Source: Heracleum sosnowskyi
Taxonomy: Eukaryota > Streptophyta > Magnoliopsida > Apiales > Apiaceae
DNA length: 64,000 nucleotides
NCBI GenBank assembly: GCA_030848705.1
Contig: CM061245.1
Location: 72,713,564 to 72,777,563, forward strand
Direction: 5' to 3'
In this document: piece after piece, positions 20,990-33,190 of the stretch
Layout of the letters: each line of letters opens with the position of its first letter
Numbering within the stretch: the first letter of the stretch is position 1
Program-made: the position numbers and the translations under genes
The notes under the pieces: model-generated
What the model was told of the DNA's origin: nothing
Seen by the model: only the letters and a program-made list of their open reading frames with translations
The model's database searches: none

Positions 20990-23939
20990 ATGGCTGGAGA
21001 ATTTATTGTTACCAAAACTAATCATGTCTCGTTTCAGAACTTGCAATCCATAACGAACTTACAGTTTCGTGCATGGTCAGAGTTTTTGAACACACATTCA
21101 TTAGTGGCATTTGCTGTGAGTACTCCCGTGGTCCTTTGTATCGATCAATTGACTGCGTTGTACACAACCGTCACGGATACAACTGAGAATAACGTAAGGT
21201 CCTTCAGTTTTGTTGTGCCAGGGGGCAGAACAATAAGGGTGACGGAACATGATTTTAATAGAATCCTACATTTTCCTATAGAAAACCTTGTTCCGGATCC
21301 CACGACTGAGGATAGACATGCTTTCTTCACTCTCATAAGAAGTCAACAACCTAACTTCTTTGTGGGAGAGTTCCTTAAGAATTATTTGACAAAGCCATGG
21401 AATTTTTTCTTTCATACCCTAATCCATGTTTTTACTGCCAAGCTAACAAATCTGCATGGTATTCCCTTATTCCTTCAAAAGATAGGGTTTTCCATTGCGA
21501 ACAATAGGCATATTAACATAGGAAGGCTACTGATCGATCAAGTCATTCTGTGCATGGGACCACTAGATGAAAGAACAGGCATAACTGATGATGTGCTTTG
21601 TTTCTATCCTAGGTTCCTACAGCTAATTCTCAATGATATCTTAATAGATGATGAACGGGAGATATTTGAAGGTGAAGCCAACCAGGAGTGCATGAGAATG
21701 AAGAGCAATGCAATAACTGCTCTCATAAGGAAGAACAACTATCTTCTAGGGGTACCCACTGTTCTCACAGATTATCTAAGAACGGTGCCCCTACCACTTC
21801 TGCCCCCAGGGGAACAGGTAATTGAAGGTAATATTCCTCCACCTCAACCTGAAATGGCACCTGAACCAATGGATGTCGATCCAGAGCCCTCAGTGGCCAT
21901 TCCTGACCAGGAGGTTGCAAACCCACAATCTCTAACCACGGTCGAAGAGCCTTTGGAAGAGCCAAGTGAAACCACAAACGAACCTCCTTCCCCTCCTATA
22001 CCCAATATTCAGACATCCGTGAGTGTAGAGGGAGATAGTGCCTTAGCAGCACCACATAAGGAGATACACCCTTCAACAATAGCTCTGCCTTCCTCTAAAA
22101 GGAGAAGAATAGAAACTGAGGCAATTGTTGATACTTTATTTCAAACTTCCAAAGCGCCCTTTATTGATTTTTCTGATGCTGATTGGGCTACATTAACTAA
22201 AGCTATATCCCAACCCATAGCTCAATCAAGTAAGGAAGAATTGACGGAAGCAACTGGTGTTCCGACCATATTACGGTCAGGTTCACTGGTTGAAGGTTCT
22301 AAGAACCAAGGGTCTTCACAGACGTCGAGAGAAGGCTTTGACCTAAATGCACAATCTAAAGGGTCATTGTCTACCTCCCCAGATGGAACATATCTGGATC
22401 CTGCGGGTAAAGGGTCTAACGTAGGTGTAGATCGGCAACTCGGTGACAATGAATCAATTACTATTGAGGAGTCAACTGAGGTAAAGTCTTCACAGACTAT
22501 TGAGGAAGCTTCAGGATCTTTGCTGTTAATAGAGCCTGATTCTAGCCTCCTAGAGATTCAAACTCTAGATCCTTCAAAGGATATATCATCTACGGATGAT
22601 CAGCAACTTGGTTTATCCAAGAACGGGGACTTGCGAAGCCCCATTGCACCACCGGTGACCTCCTTAAGGACGGCTACGGTGTTTTCTTCTGCAGATACAT
22701 TGAGCACAAAGGGAATGAGTGAAACAAAAAACACTTACACCTGGCCTGAGTGGGAAAGGAAAAATGAGTGAAACACCGACAGAAACGTTGAGTGTACACC
22801 CAGAGCCAAACGTGAGGAGTGACACCCTAAACCTTCCAAATATTGATGATTTGCTATTACCGAGAGGTACATGTTCAATCCACCCTCAAGGAGATTATGG
22901 AGTTCATGGAAAATCAAGGTGACGGGGTATAGTCTATTTGGAATATGTTGAGGAACCAACAACCCGGACCTTCACAGCAACAACCTGATCCTTCTACTAC
23001 CTTTTACAATGAGGATAACTTCATCGAGGATTCCTCAACTAAGGGGGAGAAAGTTGGAGAAGGGGAAACAAATGAAGTGACTAATGAAGGTTGGCAAACA
23101 ACTGGATGGGGAGTTTGGGAAACCAATGAAGCTATTCCAGTTAGACAGTACTGGATTGAAGACATTGTGCAAGAAGAAGAAAGTGAGGAGGAATTTGAGA
23201 TCATGCAAGAGCAACCACTACAGGAGGAGCATGAGCCATATTATCTAGAGCCAATAGAACATCCTATCTTGGATGATGATATGGAAGAAGAAGCAAATTC
23301 TCTATCACTGGAAGAAGAAGTTGCCTTGGAGATGGTGAAAGCTCAAAGAGCTGAAATAGATGCCAGGCAAGCTGAGAGAGAAAGACACCAAGCAGTTTTG
23401 AGGAAGAACTGCAGGTGATACTCATCAAGATTCAAAGAACTACAAGATTAAATGAACTGCTCCGTGAGCATGTTAAGGAGATCTTGATGAAAGTCAGTCC
23501 AGAGATTACTGAAGATATTCCAATGGTTAGATTCATGACGAATGACTTGTTCAGAATCTGCTATTTGGCTGAGGACAAACTGAGAGACTATCCAAGCAAC
23601 TATCTAATATCAATTGAGAAGTATCTTAGATCCACTGGATTCACATCAACGGAGAAGGACAAAGCAGCAGACACTCTTAGAAGATTTCTAATGGAGAATG
23701 TTCCTTACTATAGGAAAAGAGTGGAAAGAGGATTGGAAGTGCATACCAAATTACCAAAAATTCCAAAGCTAAACAAGGAAGATGTTAACATTGCATGGTC
23801 AAGAGGTTGAATATATTGGAAGACACATCCAAGGAGCAATCCTTAAACCTGGAGAACCACTGCACTATCTATCAGTGATTGATTATCAAGCTGCTAACTC
23901 CAATCCAATGATTGAAGAAGGTGAGATCGGAATGGACTG
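20990..23939 (+). pseudogene. Element A ORF3 (extra ORF), frameshifted
   Basis: Starts at ATG 20990 (MAGEFIVTKTNHVSFQNLQS). 593 residues are continuous to 22771, then homology passes through at least three further frames (22719-22922, 22945-23418, 23415-23810) and ends about 23939. The N-terminal domain (FSFVVPGGRTIRVTEHDFNRIL, WNFFFHTLIHVFTAKLTN) is laid out like that of element C ORF3 (WSFFFDCITRTFSKKCTN). The middle is proline/acid rich and low complexity, and a STKGEKVGEGE segment carries the purine tract at 23041. The C-terminal part (IEKYLRSTGFTSTEKDKAADT) is unlike that of B, C and E. No membrane segment. Role in the retrotransposon unknown. Confidence 0.75.
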
Positions 23940-24160
23940 AAGATTGAAGCAAAGAACAAAAGAACTATCAGCTCAGACAAGAGGAGCAACTTCAATGTGA
24001 AAAGTTTTATTGTTTTTTGATTTATGAAATCTGGAAATGTATATATATCTGATCCAGAATGCATTTAATATTATTACGTTGTCTTACTTTAATTAGTTTA
24101 ATGTTTCCTTAGTTAGTTGAGTTATCCTCGAAGTATTTGCTTGTCGAACTGTATCCAATC
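23940..24160 (+). other. Element A 3' untranslated segment
   Basis: AT-rich, no ORF, leads into the polypurine tract. Confidence 0.5.
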
Positions 24161-24174
24161 AAATAGGGGGATAT
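24161..24174 (+). other. Element A 3' polypurine tract
   Basis: AAATAGGGGGATAT immediately before the 3' LTR. Confidence 0.8.
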
Positions 24175-25285
24175 TGTAAAGCATAATGTAACATAAGATG
24201 TAAAAGAGATAACTACAACTCAACAAAGGACAAGACATACAATAATATTAACAGAAGCACAGGAATCCAGAATCAAAGAAGAAAAGGTAAACTCAAAAAA
24301 TCAAAATACGTTATGTATTCTTGAAGTCCGTAAACAGGTCACGGAAAGAAGTTCATGAAAATGTTTAAGCCTCAGTGACAGCAAAAGGAACAAGACTTTC
24401 AAGACGACAGAAGTATGTGAATGATTTAGGGTTAAGTACCACGGGATTCCAGTGATTTAATCGAAGCAACCAAAACGACAAAGGACTTATCAGCAGCATT
24501 GTATTGAAGACGTAGAAGAAGAATTGATCAAGTGTTATTCATCTGTGAACCAGACCAGTTGCACTAGTTGACGACACTACAAAGATCAAGTTGTTTTATC
24601 GTCTCAGAAGATATTGATACAGTCTAAAACTAAAACATCCAGGAGCTCAGGAGTAATTACTAAAGGACAAAAGACAAGAAAAAGAATTCGATAGTTTTTC
24701 ATTTCAGAAAACTATCGAATGGTGTTAAAGGTAATTCAATTTAAAACAAAGTAAATCAATTTGGCACTCGATAGTTTTGAATTAAAAACTATCGAATGGT
24801 AAATTGATTTAAACCATTCGATGGTTTTTAAATTGGGAGTAGGTGGAAAGTTTGTTTTGTTTTTCAAGTTGATGAAGATCCAACGGCCAAGATTGTTTCT
24901 ACAAGTTTGGTTCGATGGTTTTCAAATCAAAGTCTACAATTACAACAGAGGAAGTGTGTCTTCTTCATTCGAGTTATTTCACAGTAGCAATAACTGAGAG
25001 AGAGATCAAGCCAGAGAGAAAATACCAGAGAAATTAATTCTGCTTGAATTCTATCAAAGTTTTAATTGTGTATAACTTAGAACTCATTGAAGCTAATCTA
25101 CGGATTAGAAATTGTAGCACCCCTCGAGGTTTATATTTATAAAAAGATATATTCCCCGAAACTTGATTTGGTTTGGTGTGTTTGATTTCGTTACAGAACT
25201 GAATGATTAATCCGCGAACGAAATTAAATTATTTGTGAGTATCGTATTCAACCCCCCCCCCCTTTACGATACTTTGGACCTAACA
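24175..25285 (+). repeat. Element A 3' LTR
   Basis: 1111 bp, with roughly 17 substitutions and two or three small indels (GA repeat, poly-C) against 666-1780. Terminal hairpin stem GTATCGTA/TACGATAC at 25239-25272. Followed by TSD AAATA. Confidence 0.95.
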
Positions 25286-25290
25286 AAATA

Positions 25291-27766
25291 ACCAAAAGTA
25301 GAGTTAGGATTAACACAAATCCATTATTCCTACATCAATCAAAAACATCAAATTACAATGGCCACGTTCATTCAAAATAAGAACCGAAGTTTCAAGTACA
25401 AACAAACAGCTAACTATTACTGATCAAGTCCAAAATGGTCATATTCTAAACCGAGACGAGCAAAACCTTTCATAATGTATAAAACATAGTTAATTTCTCT
25501 ATCCCAAAATCACAAAACGTAAATTCCACGGCAAAATAAACAAAGCTGAATGAAGTACTTTGAATTTCACTCATTAAAGCACCTCCCTTGTCTTCTTCCT
25601 CCTTTTTCAATATTCATTTCTTCACTTTCCTTTCATCCAAATATAAAATCAACAAATTATGAACATAACATAAGAAATAAAGATCATCAACAAAGATCAT
25701 TCTAGGTTTACCGTTCCAAGTGTCAGAAGCCTTTTGTTTATGTAGGAACCTTCGTTTCTTCTAATTCTAGTAGTTTTAGTTTCCGATCAAATACAAGAAA
25801 CAAATAATGTGTCATAATTATTTTTTTATAAAAATGCTTATGGCTAATAAGTTGGTCTATCTCTTTGGTTATCTTAAAAAGCTCTAGAACGGTTTTAATT
25901 CTAGCTACTACAGCTTACATTATAATTTTATATTGCATAGCCTTATAACGAGTGGCATGCTAGGGAAATCTTGGGTCTCTACTACATTATCTACTATTGT
26001 GTTTCAGGTGAATATATTGTAGTTTCTTATGGTTGAACCGATATACTAACGCAAAACATTAAGAAATATTTATTAACAAAAAACATATGAAAAAAAACGA
26101 ATCACCACTTAACAGTACACACATATATATAGGAAAGTATCCGGTTTTACCAAAAAGGAACTCAAGACAACTATAAATCTGGATATATAACTCATGATTT
26201 ATTAATCTGCAAATGCAAGTCTTAAGGATATTAAAAAAAAATTACCTCCAACGTATATCTTGAGCTATATGGTTCAAGATTTATTAGCCGACTAGGACCA
26301 GATGTAGTGATTTAAATGCACTACCAAGTCTGATTTTGCTAGATGAAAAAGCATCAACCATATGTCTCTGGAAGTACAAACGACATATGCCAAACTAAAT
26401 AGACCAAAATAGGAGAATGTTAAAGGTAATTATAATTCACCTAAGTATCCTGGCTAAAGTAGAAAGCTCAGGGAAAGGCCTATTTACCTTGCAAGTATGA
26501 TACATCCTTATACTAACCAAGTACCAATTCCAATGTCGATTTTCAATAATTGTAACATTGAGTTACTACCTACTGATAATCACCAAGAATGTTTTTGTAG
26601 TGTCATCAGCCAACTAAAGTATAAAACTGTGAAGCACAATATCACAAATCGCAATATGATAAATGTTTATACTTTATATGAAAGATCATTACTTACAGGT
26701 CCACCCTCCCACCACAGAATTACCGGCCCTGATTCACGTGGATCTTGAGTCCTCTACACTTTCATAACATCACCAAAACATGTGAGCTTCTGGTTTCTAC
26801 ACAATTTAAACTCATAAATCCAAGATTAGAACTTTATCTCTATATTAAAATTCTATTGTCAAATTTCAAACACTACGTTATTACTAACTTGATTGATGGG
26901 TTCATCCAATATAAATTAAATCAGAGAATTCATCTCATAAATATCATACTAACCTTAAGTAAGCACAAAAAATTCACAACCGGAACTCAACCCCAAATGA
27001 ATGGTCCTAGAAATTAACAATAACTTTAAAAAATTGGAAAAGGGAAGAGAAAAATCAAATTAAATTTGTAACTGAAAATTAGACAAACAATTGAAAACAT
27101 ATAAAATGAAATTAATAACCTCAGCAACTTACCCAAACAAATACTCCTGTATAAAAAATAAGAAGAAACATATTAAAAAATTAGGGCTTAAAACTAATTA
27201 ATCACCAATCGAAAACAAAATCAAACTAATTCGAGTTTACTTACTAATTAAAGCTTTGGAGCTTTAGAGTTGTAATTTCAAGCTCTCTAACATCGACATG
27301 GTTTTAACAAATCGATTTTAGTTTAAACAAATTGAATACGAGTTTCAAGTTATGAGATTTGTGTGTGATATATCTTAATAGGATTTAGGATCTTAGATAA
27401 TTAGGGTTCTTGTTTGTGTGAGAAAGAGGGAGAGAGAGAGAGAGAGGGAGAGAGAAGAGAGAGTGAGAGACGGGAGTTTGTTTTTTTTAGAGAGAGAATA
27501 GAAAATAATTGAGAGAGAAGTGCTTTTGTTTTTGTTTAACCGAGATCGAAGAAAAAAGGGGGAACGAAAATTTCAGTTTAGGGGGAAGTAATAATTTCGT
27601 AAAGAGGAAATAATTGGGAATGCGCGTATATTTTTTTTTAAAGGCTACCTAACACATCAGTTGTAGTAGAAAGTGATGTCAATATAGCTAAAAAACATCA
27701 GTTTTATTGCACCTGATGTTAGTAAGGCTTTTAACATCAGTGATTTTTTCAACCGATGTTAAAGCA
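25291..27766. other. CACTA-1 interior, right part
   Basis: About 2.5 kb, AT-rich, no convincing ORF. Read on the minus strand, 27560-27260 looks like a captured 5' leader: a CT-rich block ((GA)n at 27428-27470 on the plus strand), AACCCTAA, then ATG at about 27300 with a very short frame. This could be a fragment of a host gene promoter/5' UTR; the origin is not recognisable. Subterminal GATGTTA/CATCAG motifs begin at about 27650. Confidence 0.4.
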
Positions 27767-27796
27767 CTGATGTCTATTATACTTTTTCTAGTAGTG
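27767..27796 (-). repeat. CACTA-1 right terminal inverted repeat
   Basis: Minus strand starts CACTACTAGAAAAAGTATAA. Followed by the TSD TGC at 27797-27799. Confidence 0.9.
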
Positions 27797-29026
27797 TGCC
27801 TCCTTAGCCATTAAAGTAAGGTTTCCAATTTCACCTGCTTCTTCATCACTGTCAGTATCATCCCAACTCTTTCCTTCAGCAACATAAGCTTTCCCAATCT
27901 TGTTCTTCTTGCTAGAATCAAATGAGTTCCTTCTCACTTGCTTTGGCTTTTTACATTCATTAGCAAAGTGACCCAACTCATTGCAATTGTAGCACCTGAT
28001 TGTGCTCCTTTTCACAGTTCCAGTTTTGTAGCCACCCCTTGTGCTACTTGAAGAGGAAGATCCACCTCTCTGAAATCTGGGCCTGAACTTAAGATTGGGA
28101 TTCCTTCTGAATCTGAACTTCCCAAACTTCCTGACTATCATGGCCAAATCACCATCCTCCAGCTGATCAAGTTCTTCCAAAGAGTAGTAGTCACCACCAG
28201 ATTGATCAATGGATGTTAAACCAAATTCAGCATCAATAACATCCAAGTTAGAACTGGAAGGTTGAACAACCTTCACTTCCAGTTTCTGTGGGACTACTGT
28301 TGTCAATGCAGTAGAAGTACCAACAATCTTTCCAGTTCCATATAATTCATTATGTTGAATCTGCTCCAGCTCATAGGTCTTCAGAACACCATACAGTCTT
28401 TCCAGAGAAATCTCTCCAATATCTATTGCTTCTATGATTGCAGATATTATGTGCTCCAAATGAATTGGAAGTGTCAGTAGGAACTTCTTGTTAATCTCCT
28501 TGATAGTGAAGTGCTTCCCATTGAGATTCAGATCATTGATTAATTTGTTGTATCTCTCAAAAACCTCAAAGATACCTTCACCAGGGTTTGATCTGAAATG
28601 CTCATATGAAGAGGTGAGAATTTCCAGCTTATTCTCTCTAACTTCCTCTGTCCCCTCATTGATTATCTCTATTGTGTCCCAAATGTGTTTGGCAGTAGCA
28701 CAGTTTAGGACATGATTATGCATGATAGGATCCAGACAATCAACCAGTATCAACTGTAGACAGGCATCCAGTGTAGAGTCCTCTTTCTCATCAGGAGTGT
28801 AGTCCTTGGGATCCTTAGGGTACATCCTAGCAGCCCTAGTAACAATATCATTCTCTATTTGCTCTTCCTCAATAATCATAGGAATTTTAGGACCACTCTT
28901 CAGCACTCCTAGATATTTAACATTTGTAACTTGGAGAAACATGAGCATTTTCTTCTTCCACATAGGATAATGCTCTTTGCTGAACATTGGGATTTTGACT
29001 GTACCCACTTTCTGTGTAGTAGACAT
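27797..29026 (-). pseudogene. Element D gag, N-terminal part
   Basis: The natural start is the ATG at 29026 (MSTTQKVGTVKIPMF); an upstream TTG-started extension exists but lies in the leader. Copia Gag core (YPMWKKKMLMFLQVTN; YEHFRSNPGEGIFEVFERY), an acidic stretch, then a CCHC knuckle CYNCNELGHFANEC at about residue 340. The frame has no lesion up to the CACTA insertion at 27796, after which the apparent stop belongs to the transposon. Its other half is at 1-235. It is closest in layout to the gag of element A. Confidence 0.9.
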
Positions 29027-29116
29027 CTTTTGAGATTTTTGAAAGATTAAAAATTTCAGAGTATAAGAAAAAAATCTCAAAACAATTGGATCTTGATTAG
29101 TATATCAATCAAAAAG

Positions 29117-29128
29117 GCTCTGATGCCA
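29117..29128 (-). other. Element D primer binding site
   Basis: Minus strand TGGCATCAGAGC: the initiator-Met complement with one change (C for T at position 4), two bases inside the LTR end. Confidence 0.8.
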
Positions 29129-29130
29129 AT

Positions 29131-30271
29131 TGTTAAGTCCTGATATGTTTGTAGAAGGGGGGTTGAATACAAACGATACCGTTTAATCGAATTTGTCCTT
29201 TAAAAGATTTAACAATTTAGAACAAATTAATGCGGAATAAAACTGAAACAATATTCAAGTTAAATATAACTTATATTAAACTTGACGAGTGTTACAATTT
29301 GATCACTGATTACAAGGTTCTTGATAAAACAAACCTAGAATAAATTCGACATGAATTTATCTATTTTTGTAATAAAAAGGATCGAATACTAAAAAGTAGT
29401 TCGATATAAAATCTAGGGATTATGATCCGCTAGAAAGTCAAAGTAGTGCAAGAGAATCACTTCTTATGAATTAAATGATTAAGAACAATCAAGAAATAAA
29501 TTTCTCCTGCAGAATTTAAGCTTGACAGTTGAGAGTTAAGAAGATAGAAAGATGTAATGTTTTTGTCTGTGTCTTTACTTTTTTTTGAATGTTGTAATGT
29601 TTTGTAATGATATGTCTTCAAGTCCACTGCCTTGTCTTTATACAATTGCATTTCTATTTGAAACCCACGTGCAAGCTAATTCACAGAATAGAAATTGCCG
29701 TAGAAGACTTGCAGGAAAACAATGCATTTGCTTTTGGAAGATTCTCGGGAAGACAACCTTTGTATTAAGAAGACAATCGGGAAGACTGTGTTTTGGCCTA
29801 AGAAGACAATCGGGAAGACTCACTTGTGAGTCTTCCTAGTTCAATAAACTAAGTCTTCCTAGTTCAAACCTAAGTCTTCCTAGTTCATTTTTATTATAAT
29901 TTAAATAATTAACTAAATAAATTATGTATTAAATTAATTCTTTACAGAATTAATTTAATAAATAATTTACTTAATAGTATTAATTATTTATAAGAAAATA
30001 AATAGAATTAGTTGACTTCTCAATTAATTCCTGAATCACTTAAAACTTAGATAAAGAATAAACATAATAGTACGTTGACACTCGATGCACTGTCTGGTTC
30101 ATGAGTGACGAACGACAATGTCTGTTCTTTATCTGTTTGACTTTAAGCAGTGATTCATTTCCTTCTCATTCAAGAACTCTGTAACCAGTATATTTTGCTG
30201 TCACCACTTGAAATCTCCATCACTTTTATAAATCCACTGAGCTTGAATACTTCACTGAGGCTTGATCAACA
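29131..30271 (-). repeat. Element D 5' LTR
   Basis: On the minus strand it runs from TGTTGATCAAG (30271) to GGACTTAACA (29131), about 1141 bp. TATA box TATAAAG at 29642-29636. U5 hairpin with stem GTTTGTA/TACAAAC (29147-29174) around the GAAGGGGGGTTGAA complement of the usual loop. The 30271 boundary is inferred from TG and from where the minisatellite begins. The partner LTR is outside the window, so the TSD cannot be checked. Confidence 0.75.
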
Positions 30272-30279
30272 AATTGATC

Positions 30280-31055
30280 TTCTTTCATTTTTATCAATTT
30301 TTTTCTAACTTCAAGTGACGCTCGCTCGCTTCACTTGGGGGCACCACGTTTCAATTTTATCAAATTCTTTCTAACTTCAAGTGACACTCGCTCGCTTCAT
30401 TTGGTGGACACCAAATTTCAATTTTATCAATTTTTTCTAACTTCAAGTGACGCTCGATCGCTTCACTTGGGGCACCAAGTTTCAATTTTATAAAATTCTT
30501 TCTAACTTCAAGTGACGCTCTCTCGCTTCACTTGGGGGCATCAAATTTTAGTTTTATCAATTTTTTTGTAACTTCAAGTGACGCTCGATCGCTTCACCTG
30601 GAAAGCACCAAATTTCAATTTTATCAATTTTTTTCTAACTTCAAGTTACGTTCAATCCCTTCACTTGGAGAGCACCAAATTTCGATTTTATCAAATTTTT
30701 TCTAACTTTAAGTGACGCTCGCTCGCTTCACTTGGGGGGCACCAAATTTCAATTTTATTAAACTTTTTCTAACTTCAAGTGACGCTCGCTCGCTTCACCA
30801 CTTGGGGGCACCAAATTTCAATTTTATTAAATTTTTTCTAACTTCAAGTGACGTTCACTCGCTTCACTTGAGGGGCACCAAGTTTCAATTTTATCAAATT
30901 CTTTCTAACTACAAGTGACGCTCGCTCGCTTCACTTGGGGGCACCAAATTTTAATTTTATCAAAATTTTCTAACTTCAAGTGACGCTCGCTCGCTTCACT
31001 TAGGGGCACCAAATTTCAATTTTATTAAATTTTTTCTAACTTCAAGTGACGCTCG
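30280..31055. repeat. Minisatellite array, first segment (about 12 units of 65-68 bp)
   Basis: Unit: TTTCTAACTTCAAGTGACGC, then TCGCTCGCTTCACTTGGGGG, then CACCAAATTTCAATTTTATC. Starts of successive units fall at about 30305, 30371, 30437, 30502, 30570, 30636, 30703, 30769, 30838, 30908, 30972 and 31038. Each unit contains the inverted pair CAAGTGA / TCACTTG around a GCTCGCTCGCT core. ORFs called here are translations of the repeat. Confidence 0.9.
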
Positions 31056-32360
31056 CTACACCATAGATTGGCTATTGCAACGGTCACTGAAAAAATTCTT
31101 TAAACATCGTTGCTATTTAGTGACAAATTTTGATAAATTTAGAAATATTGCAATGTTTTTTAAAACTGTTACAATTGAATTTAATTCATGCGACATTTGA
31201 ATTATATTGCAACGAATATAAATAAACATTGCCATTAACTTCAAAATTTTGAGGATAAATTTGGCGGGCTTGTAAAAATTTAAGCGGTCTTCCCATTCTT
31301 TTTTGCCCGGGCTTTCTAAAATAGGGCTTGACTAAAACCTTTGACTCAAAACAAACACAACACAGACACAGTACAACAAAGAAAGAGAGAGACAACGCGA
31401 GGGAGAGAGAACTCAACGCGTGGGAGGGAGAGCTCGAAGATTCAAGCTCGAACATTGAAGCTCCAAAAAGGTACTCTTTCCCTAAATCGATTCTAAAATC
31501 TGCTTTTAGATGAATTCTCCTTAAATCTGCTTTTAAAATTAGGGGTTTTGATTTAATTTTGTTAATTAGGGGTTTTAAATTATAATTTTGCTTTTAGTTT
31601 ATTTTGCTGCTAATTTGAATTATTTTTTGTTGTTCTCAATTGAAATTGTGTTTGTATGTTTGTATGTTTGGGTTTTAAAAAGATAAGTAGCAGTGACAGT
31701 AATAGTCAAGATCTGGCATGAGCAGGGAAGAAGATTGAGTTTCTTGTAGCAGTATTCAGTGTTATGACTATCAATCAATTGCTGTCTTGTTTTATTACTT
31801 ACCAGCTAGCATAAGAAAGGAAAGGAAGGTAAGATGAATTTGTTTCACAAGTCCATAATTTATGTTCTGTTCTACATCAGTTCATTTGGTGGCTTTGCCC
31901 AACAGCTTATGGTTTTAAAAGGGCTGGTCATCTAAAAAACATGGTGCTCTGGTTAGCTTGAACACTCTAATTGGCGTCTGGCCATACCACCCTATTGTAA
32001 GGAAATGGTAATTAAAGTGTCTCCAAAGATTTATAGAACAATTATTTCATTAATTTATATTCTTGGTCAAATCTTGGCCAAGCTCATTGTGGAAACTTAA
32101 TATGACATAAACCATATGCAAATGAAACACAAAAATTTCAACTCTAATACATATTCTAACAGCGAAATCTACGATGAAGTAAGTTAAACATAATTTCACA
32201 TTAAGCACTAGTAATAGGCTGCTTCATCAATATAATACCTGAGAGACAATTGAAAATATGCTTAGTACAACACAATAATGACTGAAAAAGATGGAAAAAC
32301 AAGAAGATCTTACGAGAATCAATAGCATGCTCATAATTTCTTTAGCATATACAAATTTAC

Positions 32361-32524
32361 CTGCCAGAGCCTAGCCAAATTTGAGATGATCCTCCACCAT
32401 TGTAACGATATTGGTAAATGTAGTCCCCCTCTTGTTTTTTCATCTCCTTTTCAGTTAATTGGTTAATCTTACCATACATTAAACTGTCAAGATCAATGTC
32501 TTTGTTATATGGATCCATCATCAC
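32361..32524 (-). pseudogene. Exon-like captured fragment in CACTA-2 (unidentified gene)
   Basis: On the minus strand a 164-bp open block is bounded by TGTACAG| (acceptor) and CTGGCAG|GTAAAT (donor). It encodes about 54 residues, including MDPYNKDIDLDSLMYGK, an amphipathic KINQLTEKEMKKQEGDY and YRYNGGGSSQIWLGSG. It looks like a real internal exon rather than chance sequence, but I do not recognise the parent gene. Capture by the transposon is inferred from location. Confidence 0.45.
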
Positions 32525-32764
32525 CTGTACATAGAAGAGGCAGCTATTTGATTAAATATCGTGATGATGAAACTATACAGCAACTTGAAAGGGCTGACAG
32601 CAGACTCGGGAATAACAAGCTTAGCAACAATTACAGTGAACGAGACATTAGAACATTGAAACTGACCCTCATTATCTAAACGATTATTGATCTGTGATTA
32701 TGATAGTGATTGCATCTACTAGGTAACTTGTAGTTGCATTTATTAATATCTGCCACACAATACC

Positions 32765-33190
32765 TTGTCAAAATTAACAATAAATATTGCACTTGGCGCA
32801 GTTCTGTTCATCTCTTCTGCAGTTCTGTCCACCTTCATTGACAAATCAGTTCAGCCTAAAGTGAACCTGGGAAATGATGAAGTTGTGCAGGCCAAAGGAA
32901 AAGGAACAATTAATATTAACACCAAACGAGGTATGAAAGTTATTGCTAATGTTCTCTACATTCCAGATTTAGATCAAAATCTTCTTAGTGTTGCACAGAT
33001 GGTTATAAATGGATACGAGGTCTCTTTTAAAGATAATTTTTGTTTTATCTATGACGTAAATAGAATAGAGGTAGCAAAAATGAAAGTGAATGGAAATAGC
33101 TTTTATCTTAAGCTTGATGTAGTTGAAGGTTATGTATTTAGTGCTAATATTGCAAAAATGTTTTTGTTTATGCAGTACTGGTATTGTTAG
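32765..33190 (+). pseudogene. Copia protease-region fragment inside CACTA-2
   Basis: Open for 141 codons with no early ATG. KGKGTININTKRGMKVIANV and LYIPDLDQNLLSVAQMVING are the typical C-terminal half of a copia retropepsin domain. The catalytic DSG end is missing, replaced upstream by an unrelated hydrophobic stretch. The sequence is of the LYIPDLDQNLLS type, unlike the Sirevirus pol genes in this window, so it comes from another copia lineage. Confidence 0.6.

Larger units (their letters stand above)
666..25285 (+). mobile_element. Element A: Ty1/copia Sirevirus-type LTR retrotransposon (contains element B)
   Basis: LTRs of 1115 bp (666-1780) and 1111 bp (24175-25285) begin TGTAAAG and end CCTAACA. 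They are flanked by a 5-bp duplication AAATA (661-665 and 25286-25290). A primer site TGGTATCAGAGC follows the left LTR and a purine tract precedes the right one. Order is gag, PR-IN-RT-RNaseH, then an extra ORF, which fits Sirevirus/Maximus copia elements. I count roughly 17 substitutions plus small indels between the LTRs, so it is older than B, which sits inside its gag. It inserted into CACTA-1. Without B the element is about 12.7 kb. Confidence 0.95.
236..27796. mobile_element. CACTA (En/Spm-type) DNA transposon, non-autonomous, containing nested elements
   Basis: Both ends carry the CACTA signature: CACTACTAGAAAAA at the left and its reverse complement TTTTTCTAGTAGTG at the right. The terminal inverted repeat runs about 30 bp with roughly four mismatches. 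The flanking 3-bp duplication is TGC (233-235 and 27797-27799), the size expected for the superfamily. Subtracting element A and its 5-bp TSD leaves about 2.9 kb, with no transposase seen, so this is a non-autonomous copy. It inserted into the gag of element D. Boundaries and TSD are read directly; lack of autonomy is inferred from the missing transposase. Confidence 0.9.

Noticed and set aside
27788..27799. Natural stop of element D gag here
   Set aside because: The stop is created by the CACTA terminus; the frame continues at 232 and below.
30280..31055. Regular palindromic repeats resembling a CRISPR array
   Set aside because: The whole 65-68 bp unit repeats, with no unique spacers, in a plant nuclear context; it is a minisatellite.
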